Positions 49,050 to 60,530 of a stretch of 64,000 nucleotides of DNA are shown here, one piece after another. The first letter of the stretch is position 1. Each line of letters opens with the position of its first letter. A program made the translations under genes and the position numbers. The notes below the pieces were generated by a model. The model was not told the DNA's origin. It was given only the letters and a program-made list of their open reading frames with translations, and did no database searches. The stretch spans positions 18,412,694 to 18,476,693 of the forward strand of contig CM038703.1 of assembly GCA_021613375.1 (NCBI GenBank). The letters are read 5' to 3'. Origin of the DNA: Megaleporinus macrocephalus. Taxonomy: Eukaryota > Chordata > Actinopteri > Characiformes > Anostomidae.

Positions 49050-52000
49050 AGAAGTGAAGGTATTGAGAGTGTTGCAAGACCCCCTATGTTTAAAACCTTT
49101 TAGACCTGGCACAACTGCTTCTGTCCCAAACTAGGAACAGACTTGGTTATTCAAATATTCAGATATGCAAATTCATCTTAGAAATAAAAGGCTTGAAAAT
49201 GTATCAAACAAGTGTTACATAAGAACATGATGAACAAGTGAAAGTTTCAGTGAAACAGCAGGACGTGTTCATGGTTATATGCCAATATAAAGTTAATTAA
49301 TTTTCCAGGGATATTCTATCCATTATCTTCTGCTTTATCCTGCATTTTGCATTACCTTAAGTACATCGATATCAGTAAACAGGGCTTTTAAATAAATAGC
49401 AGGACTTTTAGGGTGTTGGTCTGACGTCTTGCGTCACAGGACGCTGGCAAAATGGCAGACGTAGTACGTCCGAGATAGTGTGGATATTAAAACTCGCCTA
49501 CTGAAAATGACTACTAGTCTGCTGCTTGAGCAGTATGTACCGGCTCTAATCTAGTACCTACTGACTAGTAGGTGATTTCAGACACACTCTGTCTTCTCCC
49601 TGTGTTTTTTATTTTCTTGCTCCCGCACCAGACAGCTCTGACCTATCAGAGGAGACAACGTGCTCACGTGGTTTGTTGGGCTGCATTTTGGTGTGTTTAG
49701 ATTTTTGCCTTTGTGAAAACAAACCAAACTGCTCCAAGTTAACAAACTCATTAACTGATCTGGACCAGTGAAAAGAACCACAGGTGTTGTTGTATGTAAA
49801 TTTTGGTGCTGTAAATACTAATTAGTCTGATACAAAAGAGTTTAGGAATTTAGGGTGTTCACCATGTTTTCCCCTCCTTTATAAAAGTTGGATTTGTATT
49901 TAAAAGAGGCGACAACAATATTTGAGGTTGACGCTATGTCAGTTCTATGTACAGGTTTCCATTCTATTACACTTTTAAGAATCACCTCTGTGCTCAGATG
50001 TTTTTGGGAAACCCAGCCTTGCCTGTTGGATGTTTTGGTCTAAACTAAGTAAAATGTCTTTGGTGGTAACTAGTCTGCAGGGATGTAACATTCATTCCAT
50101 GTTTTTTTTCTTCAGAGTGACAGACAACCCATCACTCATTCCCCAGCTGAAGACTTTCTCTGCAGTGGATGGGATTAGTGAGGAACACGAAAGTCTTAAA
50201 ACTAAACTGTAAAAGTCTTAATTACTTAACAATTAAATGTTGTTCTGTGTGTCTGGTGTATTATATTGGTATTACGTCTTATGTGTTGAGTGTAATTGAT
50301 TTAGTCTACAGCTCTTTAGAAATGGCCTTCATTGATGAGGGACGATTGGGGGAAGCTGCACTCTCATATCAACAATGGAGAGTACACCTGTGTTTATCAC
50401 TCTCCTGTCATGAGCTCATGTCTGAGTCTGTCTGCAGTATTAATAAAAGTTTAAGCAAGTATTACCCTGTGTGATACTCAATATTCAGTGCTGACAAACG
50501 ACAAACAGTAAATGACAAATAGACAGATATTTTGTGCTCTGAAATTGGGGTTGTGTGTCCTCCTCTGGCAATACTTAGTGCCTCATTAGGTTGAAGTGGG
50601 TCCTTGTTTGAGTTTGATGTACAGTGTGAACATTGTTAACGCTTTAAAACTAACAATGACCACATGTGGGCGTTAATGCTCCCTTTCAAGGGTTTTGAAT
50701 TTATCAGAAAAAAAGCTAGGAGACACCACATGACAATTAGACGTCTTTAAAGTCAGATTATAAAATCAAGTTCTTATTTTTTTATGTGCCAGAAAGAATC
50801 CAAGTTTATCAGTGGTGATTTCTTCGTAGCTCTAAACAGAACTAAACAGAAAAAGAAAATAACATCATATACCATATACACCATGTGATAATGGCAAAAA
50901 AAAAAATCCAAATATGCCTTAAAATTTGAAAAAGGGCAAACACAATTTCAGCTACCTGTGTTTTTACATGAACATAAACAAATCAGGTGAACAAGTTCTT
51001 CTTTAGAGAAATCTACAGCCTGATTTGCACATGAAAGCAGGATAAGCTTCAATAACAGTCTGTTTGGAATGATGTCACAACCATGAACACATTTATGCAC
51101 GACTACAAATAAAATACTGGCAGATGAAGTTCGAGTTTAGCCTGGCTGATCTTGTTAAAGGGGGCTGGTGAAAGTTTGACAAACTTTGCTTTGTGGTTTA
51201 ATTCTGTCGTTCTACCTGGCCAGATGCTTGTGGTCTGTATGGACAGTGAACTATCCACTTGCCTTGTGGTTATGATTTCCTGTACCCAAAGGAAAATGAT
51301 CCATTTCATTATTATATTTATTTATGAATAAAATGTATTAATTATTTTTATTAATTATTTATTATAATTACAAAGTGATTCAGACCTCTAAAAACTTCAT
51401 TTTAGTTACTGCATAAAATGCTTATAAATACACTGTCTGATGTCTGAGAAATTGTTTTCAGATAGATTTGTGTTCCAGTTTTGACTTACCATTTATTAAA
51501 AATTAACAAGAAATGATGAAATGTTGTTCCTGGCTGTTGGGAGGTAAATGTGCTGTTAAATAGCCTTTCACTAAAACCAGACATCTGATAATACCTTTTT
51601 GAGGTGTTCTGACTCTAAACATACTGCACCTTTATTTGCTGCATCGTTATTTTGCATTGGCATCGACCACTCAGAGAAATCTTGGATGAACCAATCAGAT
51701 AGCAGGACAGATAATTCAACTAACCAATCCGTTTACACTTTAAAGTGTAATTTAGTGTATTTTAAATGAACCTGAACACATATGTGCAGTCATATGCCGC
51801 TGTTAGGTATCACATTGCTGTCATGTTTTCTTATCAAGTGGACACAGATTAGAAAATAGAGTTTGACTTTCTTTTTCGTCCTAAAATGCACCTTTGCACT
51901 AACAAACAAAACAAAACACTGGGATTAACTATGGAGAAACACTGAAACAAACACAGAGACCAAGACTTGACAATAAAAAACCTATAAAAACCTATGGAAA

Positions 52001-52390
52001 GCTATAAATACTAGCAGGCTGCAAACACACGGGGACAATTACTGGGTGAAGTGGGCGGGTTACACACAGGTGAAAACACTAATCCCAAAGCAACTGGGGA
52101 GGGCCAAGTTTGGTCTGGAAGTCTGCCTGCCCCACTGGACTGGACACAGAAACATATTGACAGTAAGGTTACAGGACGGACACTGAGGCTACATATTTCA
52201 ATGCTAAGTAGTATGTACTAATGCGCTCCACAGCCACAGCAACATCGCCAGTCTTTCCTGGTAAACTGTGTCCCTGTGTCCCTGACAATTTGCAATCCAT
52301 GGACATGAAATTTATAGAGTGCTGGACCTGTAGCTTAAATGAGGTGTGTGTTATATCATCGCTGTCCAAAAAAACCAAAGTATCTCCAAA
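49046..52390. other. Non-coding stretch downstream of MYH16, no gene seen
   Basis: Searched for the C-terminal myosin exons and found nothing matching. About 49,400-49,585 has the look of a fish MITE (GCAAAATGGCAGACGTAGTA near its left part and CTACTGACTAGTAGGTGATT near its right). 51,395-51,560 is a weak fourth copy of dispersed family A (ACTGTCTGATGTCTGAGAAA). A short SINE-tail match (ATCCATTATCTTCTGCTTTA) lies near 49,318. Confidence 0.6.
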
Positions 52391-52399
52391 ATAGCAACT

Positions 52400-52560
52400 T
52401 TACAGGAGGGGCAAAAAACATTGCTATCCTTTAATGTAAGTCAATGGGACCAGAATGTTATTTCAAGGGATTTTGTAGCATCTCTATTCGTCTAATCATC
52501 AAAAAACTTTCACAGGACATACAGAGCAGCTCAAGTCATGTCAAAGTATTCTTCTATTGT
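52400..52560 (+). repeat. Dispersed repeat family B, copy 2
   Basis: Shares GCATCTCTATTCGTCTAATC and ACTTTCACAGGACATACAGA with the copies at 53,105-53,265 and (inverted) 23,545-23,665. Confidence 0.65.
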
Positions 52561-52599
52561 ATTCTAAGACTTATATATGTGTACATATTACAATTTCTT

Positions 52600-52716
52600 T
52601 CATGTTGTAAATAATTATTAGAGTGTTTATTCTTCTACATAACCAGCTGCTACTGTAAAAACTGCAATTTCCCCCTGGGATCAATAAAGTATTTCTGATT
52701 TCTGATTCTGAAAGTG
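52600..52716 (+). mobile_element. Retroposon 3' tail fragment
   Basis: CTGCAATTTCCCCCTGGGAT followed by CAATAAAGTATTTCTGATTT is a common 3' end of fish non-LTR retroposons with a short tandem tail. Only the tail is present. Confidence 0.45.
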
Positions 52717-53104
52717 ATATAGAAAAATGAAAACTGGAAAAATTAAAATACATGTTTTTCTTTGGACAGATTACCAAAACACAAAAACTACAGAAACAGA
52801 ATAACAGTTTGTAGATGACCTAAATATTTTGACTCACAAAGCATTTACTGGCCCACATGGCAGATATATGATATTGATAAACATCAACGGTCGGTTTACA
52901 GGACAAAGACGAGGCATTTTTAGGGACAATCTTTTGAACTTTGTTTTCTATGAAGATGGGATGTAGATTGTTTGGCTAAATGATTTTCCTGATTGTTATT
53001 ACTACTTCCTGTCATCTGTTCACTTGTTTAGTGGCTGAGACTATCTGGGTGTCTTGCTTCTGTTAGTTCTTGTAAAGCTTGTGTTACTTGACTCACATAT
53101 TCAA

Positions 53105-53265
53105 CAGAACTTTACGGAGGCCAAACACCTTGTTAACTTTCAATGTAAGTTAATGTAAAGAGGTTTGATTATGAGTGATTTTGGAGCATTTCTATTGGTC
53201 CATTCATTAGGAGACTTTCACAGGATATAAAGAGCAGTTGTCATGTTTAAATGAAAGTGTAAATG
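53105..53265 (+). repeat. Dispersed repeat family B, copy 3
   Basis: Contains GAGCATTTCTATTGGTCCAT and ACTTTCACAGGATATAAAGA, matching the inverted copy at 23.6 kb closely. It appears to interrupt the module shared with 58.6 kb and 63.5 kb. Confidence 0.65.
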
Positions 53266-53585
53266 AAGCAAAATGGACAGACACAATTTATTTGAACCCA
53301 AACAACATGAGAAACAGGCAATGAAACTACAGTGTTTGAGTTGATGGGGTATTTAGTGGTTGACACATTTGATTCCCTTTTTGAGTGTTTTGATGTTTTT
53401 TTCTTTCCCTCCCTCTCTTAGGTTGTTCCTTTATTGTTTCATAAGCTGCTTTTCTTTTTGGCTGCTTTGAGACAAGACTGGTTGTAAAAAGCAGCCTAGA
53501 AGTAAATGTTGATTGATGGAGGTTTAGTGTATGAAGACTGTATATTATATTTTAGCCTAATGCTACCCCACTCTGCTAGCTCCAC

Positions 53586-53650
53586 AGCCCAAGTGGGACT
53601 CGAACCCACAATCTCTGACCTGAGAGGCCAGTGCCTTTAGGCCACCGAGA
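53586..53650 (-). pseudogene. tRNA-Arg-like sequence, copy 1 (degenerate)
   Basis: On the minus strand: TCTCGGTGGCCTAAAGGCAC, an anticodon arm CTGGC-CTCTCAG-GTCAG, and a T-arm GTGGG-TTCGAGT-CCCAC. The D-loop lacks about six bases. The body resembles tRNA-Arg(CCU) as I recall it, but the loop reads CUC. Not expected to be functional. Confidence 0.7.
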
Positions 53651-53698
53651 TTTTGGGAGCACCCATCTAGGTGGGTTTTTCAGCATGCATACATGGGC

Positions 53699-53863
53699 GT
53701 ACATAGCAGTGTGTGCTATTAGCACCCGGGTGTACATAGCAGTGTGTGCTATTTGCACCCGGGTACTTGCAATAGTGTGTGCTATTTGCACCCGGGTGTA
53801 CATAGCAGTGTGTGCTATTTGCACCCAAGTATAGGTAGCAGTGTGTGCTATTTGCAGCCGATT
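53699..53863. repeat. 33-bp minisatellite, five units
   Basis: Five exact-length 33-base units with consensus GTACATAGCAGTGTGTGCTA then TTTGCACCCGGGT. Because 33 is a multiple of three, long repetitive frames appear on both strands; they are not genes. Confidence 0.95.
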
Positions 53864-54639
53864 ATGGTTTAAGCAGAGATTAGTATTGTTCTTTGGTGTT
53901 TTGGTGACAAAACACATGTTTAAACTTTACAAACTATTTTAAGAGGTTGAAGATACTTCTGTTTTGGGGTGGACCTCAAAGATTTGTTTTTTTATTTACT
54001 TTTGTTTTTTCACTTGTGGTCTCTTCTTTGTTTATACTTTACCATGCTTGTTACCAATTTACAATCTAAGAGCAGCGTGTTATACAAAGAAGAGACTCAC
54101 AAGTGAAAAACAAATGTTAATGGCAATGGCAGTAATCACATGCTAAATACTAAATTATAATATACACTGCCAGTGATAAATGATAACACAAAATGCCAAG
54201 GCCATCAATGTTCTTTCGGGAGAGACCCATGTCCACATGAGGTGGCAGTATATAGTGTTAATAAGGTGCAGCAGTGACTCCGACAGGCCTGGCTATTACA
54301 GAATAGCTAAAAAGGGAGAGCCATCGGAGAGTGAAGAATGGCAATGAGGCTCCCTTGAGATGTCAGAGGCCTCCTCCGCTCACACCGCCAGCAGAGGGAC
54401 CACGGACACCAACTTTCTCAGTTAACCATAATTTACTCATGCACCTTCTGATCTAATGGATGAACTAAATTACCAAATGCTTGACTGAACAAAACTAAGG
54501 CTTGGTGACTGCATCCTGAAACACTGACTGGCAGCTTATTCCAGAGCTGAGATTTCATAAGCAAAGACCCTCTAATGTAACGTGTATTCTAGGTACTAAC
54601 AGTAAGCCAGCACCTTATGGATCTACAGTGGACGTGGCT

Positions 54640-55110
54640 GGTTCATAGCGAGAGAGAGAGTTCCACATCAGAAACTGTGGAGAGACGCACATTTTTATGA
54701 GCTTTTATATGTCAGTAGGAGAGTTTTCTGGCTTAATATGGTGAAATCGATCTAGTTTCTGGTTAGGACTCTGGCCGCAGCGTTCTGAACTGACTGAAAC
54801 ATGTTAAGACTTTATGCTGGAACCACTCAGTAAGCGAGGGCAATTACAGTCGACGACCGAAATCTAAGCTCAGTCTAATAGAGGCTTGAACTAGCGTTCT
54901 CTGCGTCCTGTAGGGACCAGAGCCATTTCATACTTTTAGCAAACATTGTGGAGACGGGAGGAAAGCTCTTCTAGTGCTATTATCCATACGTACACGAAAG
55001 GCCAGAAATCAGGAGCGACCTGTGACACCAAGACCTGTTACAGATGTGTGTGGTGCGACTGAGCAGCTATTAAGATTAAGCATTGACAGGTTGTTTCTAG
55101 CAGATCTTGG
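54640..55110 (-). mobile_element. Decayed LINE reverse-transcriptase fragment
   Basis: On the minus strand the segment near 54,754-54,801 encodes FQSVQNAAARVLTRN, the QNAAARVLT motif near the end of the reverse transcriptase in L2/Rex1-like fish LINEs, followed by TLLLTYKS. Upstream peptides around 55,020-55,100 correspond to the region before it. Frames are broken throughout. Confidence 0.7.
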
Positions 55111-55781
55111 TCCAAGAAGAAGTTTTATTTCTATTTTATTTCTATTTTACTTGAACCAGAGCAGTATGATTCAGAACATGAGGGTCCGAACAGTTGGCTT
55201 TTATTGTTATACATCAGCTGTCGGTTTACAGGACAAAGACGAGGCATTTTTAGGGACAATCTTTTGAACTTTGTTTTCTATGAAGATGTGTGCTAAAAGG
55301 ACGGGATGTAGATTGTTTGGCTAAATGATTTTCCTTTAGAAAACTTTAGTCGCGCAAGTAAACACAGCCGCCACGTAACACTGCCCCCTACTGTAGCCCA
55401 GTAAGTACAACACGCAAGGTCTTCAAGCAAGGCTCTGCAGCACATAACTGGTAAAAAAAAATCGCTATGTAAATAATGAAGATTAGGATTACATTTTTTC
55501 TCCAAATGAAAACACAATCTTTCCCCCCATTTTAGAAAAATAAAATAAATACACAAAGTATATACAAAAATTAAGCAAACATTTTACTAACATAAAATGT
55601 GACCACACTTTTGTGGGCTCTCTCCCCGCCTCATTTGGAATTAGTTTTCCTGGTCTCATGAGGCTGTAGGTACCCACCCATCACTAAGCATTCTGCCTAG
55701 CCTCCTGGACAACACCTATCCCATAATATCCAGGCCGGGTCCGTAAAACGAATCGGGGCAAGGTCCTAGATGCACCAATCT

Positions 55782-56076
55782 ACCATTTGCACTTTAATGG
55801 CTGCTGCTCTCTCTACCCTGCACATTTAAGAGCTACACATAACTTTTAAATTTTTATTCTTTTAACTATAAAAATACTTTTATTCTTAAACTTATAATCC
55901 GTTAGACTTTGTCTATATTTGTATGCTAATCTTTTTTATTCTTTTATTTGATTATCTTTATCTATTGGTAGAATGGAGGAGCAGCAAAGTAAAGTAGAAT
56001 TTTTCATTGTGCCAGTGTACGACCGTCTGTTCTGCTGTACCACATGACAGTAAAACTCCTTGGAAATCTTGAATCT
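55782..56076. mobile_element. Insertion present only in tandem copy 1
   Basis: Copy 2 runs directly from GATGCAC.AATCT to GCCAACAA at 60,951-60,968. Copy 1 has 295 extra bases there, flanked by AATCT at 55777-55781 and 56072-56076, a likely 5-base target duplication. The insert is AT-rich, contains GTAAAACTCCTTGGAAATCT near its right end, and has no recognised protein. Confidence 0.75.
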
Positions 56077-57731
56077 GCCAACAATAGTTTTCCCTACTAC
56101 GTTTGATATAGGAATACAGGACTTCCTTTCCAAAAAGATAAAAATGAAAAAAACATAAGCAACGTACCAAAATAAACTCATTCCAATAAGTGACAACATT
56201 TAACATTATTATAACATTTTTTATTTGAACATTTTTGTTCCACACAATATTATCAAACCAGCCATTTCCTATATTGATCAGTAGCATTCTTGGACACAGA
56301 GACATGACACGGTGCATCATTTCTTATGTAAGCAGCCTAAAGAGAAGACACAAAAAAGATACTTAGTGGGTGAACCAGCAATAAATACACAGTCCCTGGT
56401 CACTACAGCTGCGACAGTTTGAATGAACTATAGAAGTTATTTAGATAACTGACCTGGCTCCTAAAATAGCTCCATAGGTCCAAAACTATAATAAATACAG
56501 TCTACTTTCATATAACCTATGTGCAGATTGTACTTAATTAGAATGTATCATAAATGTAACAACTTGGTCCCACATTTTAGATTCACCTTTCTTGTATCTA
56601 GACACATTGTCCATTTCCCATATCAGCTCCACTGACCATATGGTAGCGCTTTGTAGTTCCACAATTACGCACTGTTTGTCAGCTTCTCCGTCTACTTTGT
56701 TATCCTCTTCTTCAATAGTAACACAGTTCATGTGTTTATACTAGTTTAAAACATATTCATAGTGTTTATGTTTCCAGTGTATTGAGTCGCCACATTATAT
56801 TTACTCTCTGACACCCCATGAATGTAAATAAAACTTGTGAACCAGCTAGGATCTTAAGGCCGCAGTGCAACAGCAATTAATGCCCGCTTCTCCCTTTTAT
56901 TAAGCATGTTGTGTGTTTGCAACACACACCACCAGATAAGCATCTTCATAAAAATATTTTTATAAAGATGTCTATGAAATTACTTAATTGAAACTCCAAG
57001 TCAGACTAACTGACTAGAAAGTCCTCCGTTAACCTGGAGCGGCCTATAGCAAAAAAACTAAATTTGTGTGGGCAGTCCACTGGTGCAAACTCTAGGTTGT
57101 TTTGAGTAACAGAGGTGTTCTATAACATTACGCAAATGCATTTATGATTCATAGATTAGATCAAATTTTCAAAGCTGTTTGGTTTTCCAACATACAGCAG
57201 GAGTAGCTGTGCATATTACTAATCGCATGAAAATGTTATTTTAGAGACAATCTTTTGGAACAGGACAAAAAAAGGGAGAACTAAATTGCTTGCTTTATAC
57301 TTACGTTGACAGAAAACTGATGCCTCAACATCACTAGTATCCATAAAGCATCTATGTACACCAGACCGCGCCAGAAACATCAGTTTCTTAAAGCAGAGCT
57401 AAAACAATACTATACTGTCTGTTTCATGTTGTCTCTCTTAACCAGAAAAGTGCAGTAATGATTTTTACCGCAAACGATGAAAAAAAGCATTACGTAAAAA
57501 ACGGTTTTAAAGTGAGGTTCCTGGACATCTTTAATGCCAAAAATGCCAGCTCAAAACCATGCTTCCAATACCATTCCACATTCCAACATGCATATAGTTT
57601 AATCAGATAGAATTACATTTCATTTACTGAACTAAATGTAACTCACCTATTTAAGTTGACGCAACAGGGCTGATCAGGTGGTCAGTCCAGTGATAACAGT
57701 CCGCGCACAGGTCAAATGGGGAATTGACGTC

Positions 57732-58034
57732 TCATAGTTCAGCTGTGTGGCATGATTCTGTAATGGCAGTGTACAGCCCTAAGGTCACAAGCACTGCTGG
57801 ATAACCTGTCATAGTTTTTTTAAGCTGACGATCATTGACTATAAAAACAATTGTATCTAAATAACTTTGCTTGCATTTTTTCATTGAATGTATAACTATT
57901 AAAATTACAGAGAAAGCTCTTCTAGTGATAGTAGCAATATGTTCACCAAGGGCCAGATCAGGATCGATTGTGACACCAATACTTTTTACAGACGTGTCTA
58001 GTGCAACTGAGCAGCTGTTAAGATTAAGTTTCAT
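57732..58034 (-). mobile_element. LINE-derived peptide fragment within the tandem unit
   Basis: Minus-strand frame with LNLNSCSVALDTSVKSIGVT and IDPDLALGEHIATITRRAF, resembling the SSVK.LGV.ID..L....HI..IT..AF segment of fish L2-type LINE proteins. The region is homologous to 54,960-55,090, next to the QNAAARVLT segment. Copy 2 (about 62,640-62,890) is broken by indels. Confidence 0.5.
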
Positions 58035-58440
58035 TTCTATTTTGTTTCTATTTTACTAGAACCAGAGCACCATGTTTCAGAACATGAGGGCCCACATATG
58101 TGATGATTACAAGAAGACGGCTGTGTGGAATAGTTCTCTTTCTGTTAAGATTAGGCATTTTTTTAAGATTAAGTTTCATTTCTATTTTGTTTCTATTTTT
58201 CACTAGAAACCAGAGCACCATGTTTCAGGACACGAGGGCCCACATATGTGATGATTACAAAGAAAGGTCCGGCTGTGTAGAATAGTTTCTGTTAAGATTA
58301 GGCATTTTTTTTAAGAGTAAGTTTCATTTCAAATTTGTTTCTATTTTACTAGAACCAGAGCACCATGTTTCAGGACACGAGAACCCACATATGTGATGAT
58401 ACAAGAAGACGGCTGTGTAGAATAGTTTTTCTTTATTGTT
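58022..58440 (+). repeat. Three-unit sub-repeat, about 145 bp each
   Basis: Units carrying AACCAGAGCACCATGTTTCA and CACATATGTGATGAT start near 58022, 58170 and 58315; the CAGAGCAC word recurs at about 58063, 58211 and 58356. The same triplication exists at 62,915-63,310 with words at about 62955, 63097 and 63237. The older related module at 55,125-55,200 has only one unit. Confidence 0.88.
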
Positions 58441-58963
58441 AAACATCAACTGTCGGTTTTATAGGAATAAAAACAAGGCATTTTTAGGGGACGACCTCTT
58501 TTAACTTTGTTCTCCTTGAAGGTGTGTGCTAAAAGGAAGAGATGTAGATTGTTTGGCTAAATGATTTTCTCGATTGATTGTTAATTACTACTTCCTGTTG
58601 TCTGTTCACTTGTTTGGTGACTGAGCTTATCTGAGTGTCCCTGGTTCTGTTAGTTTGGGTCTGGTATCATGGATACATAGAAACAGGCCAATAGAAGTAC
58701 AGTATTTGAGTTTATGAGGTACTTAGTCTCTGACACATGTGATTCTTTTTTGACTCTTTGATACATGTTTTCTTTCCACCCTTCTCTTTGTTTCATGTAT
58801 TAATTCATAAAAGCGCTTATTCTATAAAGCTGCTTTGAGACAACAGTGTTTGTAAAAAATGACTCTAGCAACAGACTGTTAGCATTCTGATTTATTGCAT
58901 GAACATGAAGATATGAGAGATGTGTTTTTCTAGTCCCTCCCCTGCCCCACTCTGCTAGCTCCA

Positions 58964-59037
58964 CAGCCAGGTGGGACTCGAACCCAGCAATCTCTGGCAT
59001 TAAAGGCCAGTGCCCTTAACCATTAGGCCACCGGGAT
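58964..59037 (-). tRNA. tRNA-Arg-like sequence, copy 2, anticodon loop UUA
   Basis: Cloverleaf elements on the minus strand: D-arm GGCCTAATGGTTAAGG, anticodon arm CTGGC-CTTTAAT-GCCAG (anticodon positions read TTA) and T-arm TTCGAGTCCCAC. One extra base sits before the T-stem (ATTGCTGGG) and the acceptor stem is imperfect. Probably a tRNA pseudogene or SINE head; the body resembles tRNA-Arg(CCU). Confidence 0.6.
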
Positions 59038-59119
59038 TTGGGAGACCCCCACAGAGGTGGGGTTTTAGGCATGCCCCCTCGTCACTAAAAGCGAATAGAG
59101 ACAAGGAGGGCAAACCTAG

Positions 59120-60530
59120 AACCCGCGCCCCACAAGCCCCTAGTCCTCCTCTTAGCTTCAGGGAAGATCGGGATGTGACCACAGTGACGACAGCGCCGGA
59201 CAAACCACTTCCCGTGGCGAACACGAGCTCAGGCCGGGCCCGCGCCGCGCAAAGAGGGGGAAAAAAAGTGCTAAACGCAAAAAAAAGACGCAAGACACCT
59301 AAATCCTAAAAGAGACGACAGCGAACGCGCGGAAAACGACAGGCGAGCACCGCCCTCCTCACACGGAGGCCAGACTCGAACCCGCGCGCCCGACGCGAAA
59401 GGTGGGTTGCCCAGCGCCGTCGCCCCTACGGTCACATGTAACAAGCAGGAACGCGCCCCGTGACGCGCCTTGTGCGCGCACCTATAGTTTATAACCTCGG
59501 CCAGGCGCTGGACACGTGACAACAGAAGTGACGTCAACATCGCGCGTCTCTCCCATACACACTCAAACAGAGTACACACAGACACTGCAATGGTGCTTTA
59601 ATTCAGAGTAGTATATTGTTGATCTCTGTGATTGGTATTAGTGCGAGATGTTACGGGGACCGTGCACGGCACCACCAATGACAGTTATTTTTTTCCTGAA
59701 AACACGACAAAGGCGTCAGCTGTTGCTACCCTCGCAGTTCTCTGCAGCTATATTTATTAAAACATTTTGTAAAGCATGTGCATATGTCACTTTTCTCTGA
59801 AAATTCGCTTAATCTTTTAATTCATCTTTTTTTATACAAAAACAATGATGTTTTCAATACATAAAAAAATAAATAAAATACAAGGACATTTTATATTTTT
59901 AAACATTTCCCTTTCCGTTCTTCCTCTTTTATACATAGAGATATTTTACTTATTTATAACACAATACATCCACTTGCTAAAGGGCTATTTTAATACAAAG
60001 TACTCTTATGAATTGTACCATCTGTACTCAAACACAGCGTGTAAATATGCATAAGCTCAATTCAAACACTGCCGATGCATCCAAAAGCAGTGCTGAACAC
60101 TATATACACACACACAACATTCTGAATTAACTGTAAATGCTGTATAACAACTTATCTAACTGCTAACAAACAACCATTTTGTTACAATTCAGAGAGAGAT
60201 TGTTTGAGGATGGTGTTAATAAAACAACAAAAAAATATGTTAAATATTAAAGGGAGACGCGTGTGGCCTAGGTTTACCAAAAGATATGCGCTGCTAGCTT
60301 TAGCAGTTACCCTCGACAAGGCTTAGTTTTCTAACCTCAAAACAGGAGCTTACATCTCAACATAACGATCATTTTTATCAACTTTATCACATTGCCTTAC
60401 ACTTTGTGTGGGTTTTATGGTTTGTTTTTGTTTTTTTTACATGTTTTTCACGGTACTAACCTGAAAAAAGGACCAAAGGGATCAGACAAGGCGTCAGCTG
60501 TCACTCGCCTCGGAGTTCTCTGCAGCTAAG
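59120..60530. other. Spacer between the two tandem copies, GC-rich then AT-rich
   Basis: About 59,100-59,560 is unusually rich in CpG for this window. Minus-strand GGTTCGAGTCTGGC near 59,375 resembles a tRNA B-box, but the rest does not fold convincingly. GCGTCAGCTGT...TTCTCTGCAGCTA recurs at about 59,713-59,750 and 60,490-60,528. Open frames on both strands across the GC-rich part show no known domain. Confidence 0.6.

Larger units (their letters stand above)
55333..59115. repeat. Long tandem repeat unit, copy 1
   Basis: Matches 60,533-64,000 almost base for base from AAACTTTAGTCGCGCAAGTA to the tRNA-like sequence and GGCATGCCCC. Differences are mostly one-base indels. This copy has an extra insertion of about 295 bases at 55,782-56,076. 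No intact gene was recognised inside. Confidence 0.93.

Noticed and set aside
50115..50212. Possible C-terminal exon after acceptor ttcttcag
   Set aside because: The peptide (SLIPQLKTFSAVDGISEEHE) has no heptad pattern and does not resemble any myosin C-terminus.
53699..53863. CRISPR-like array
   Set aside because: Repeats are directly adjacent with no spacers, in vertebrate DNA; it is a minisatellite.
53576..53917. Repeat-protein-like frames on both strands
   Set aside because: Created by the 33-bp minisatellite, whose period is a multiple of three.
59343..59415. Second tRNA gene in the spacer (GGTTCGAGTCTGG on the minus strand)
   Set aside because: B-box-like only; T-stem and anticodon arm do not pair well enough.
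59010..59585. Long frames on both strands in the GC-rich spacer
   Set aside because: Low stop density from high GC; Arg/Pro/Ala-rich with no domain, overlapping on opposite strands.
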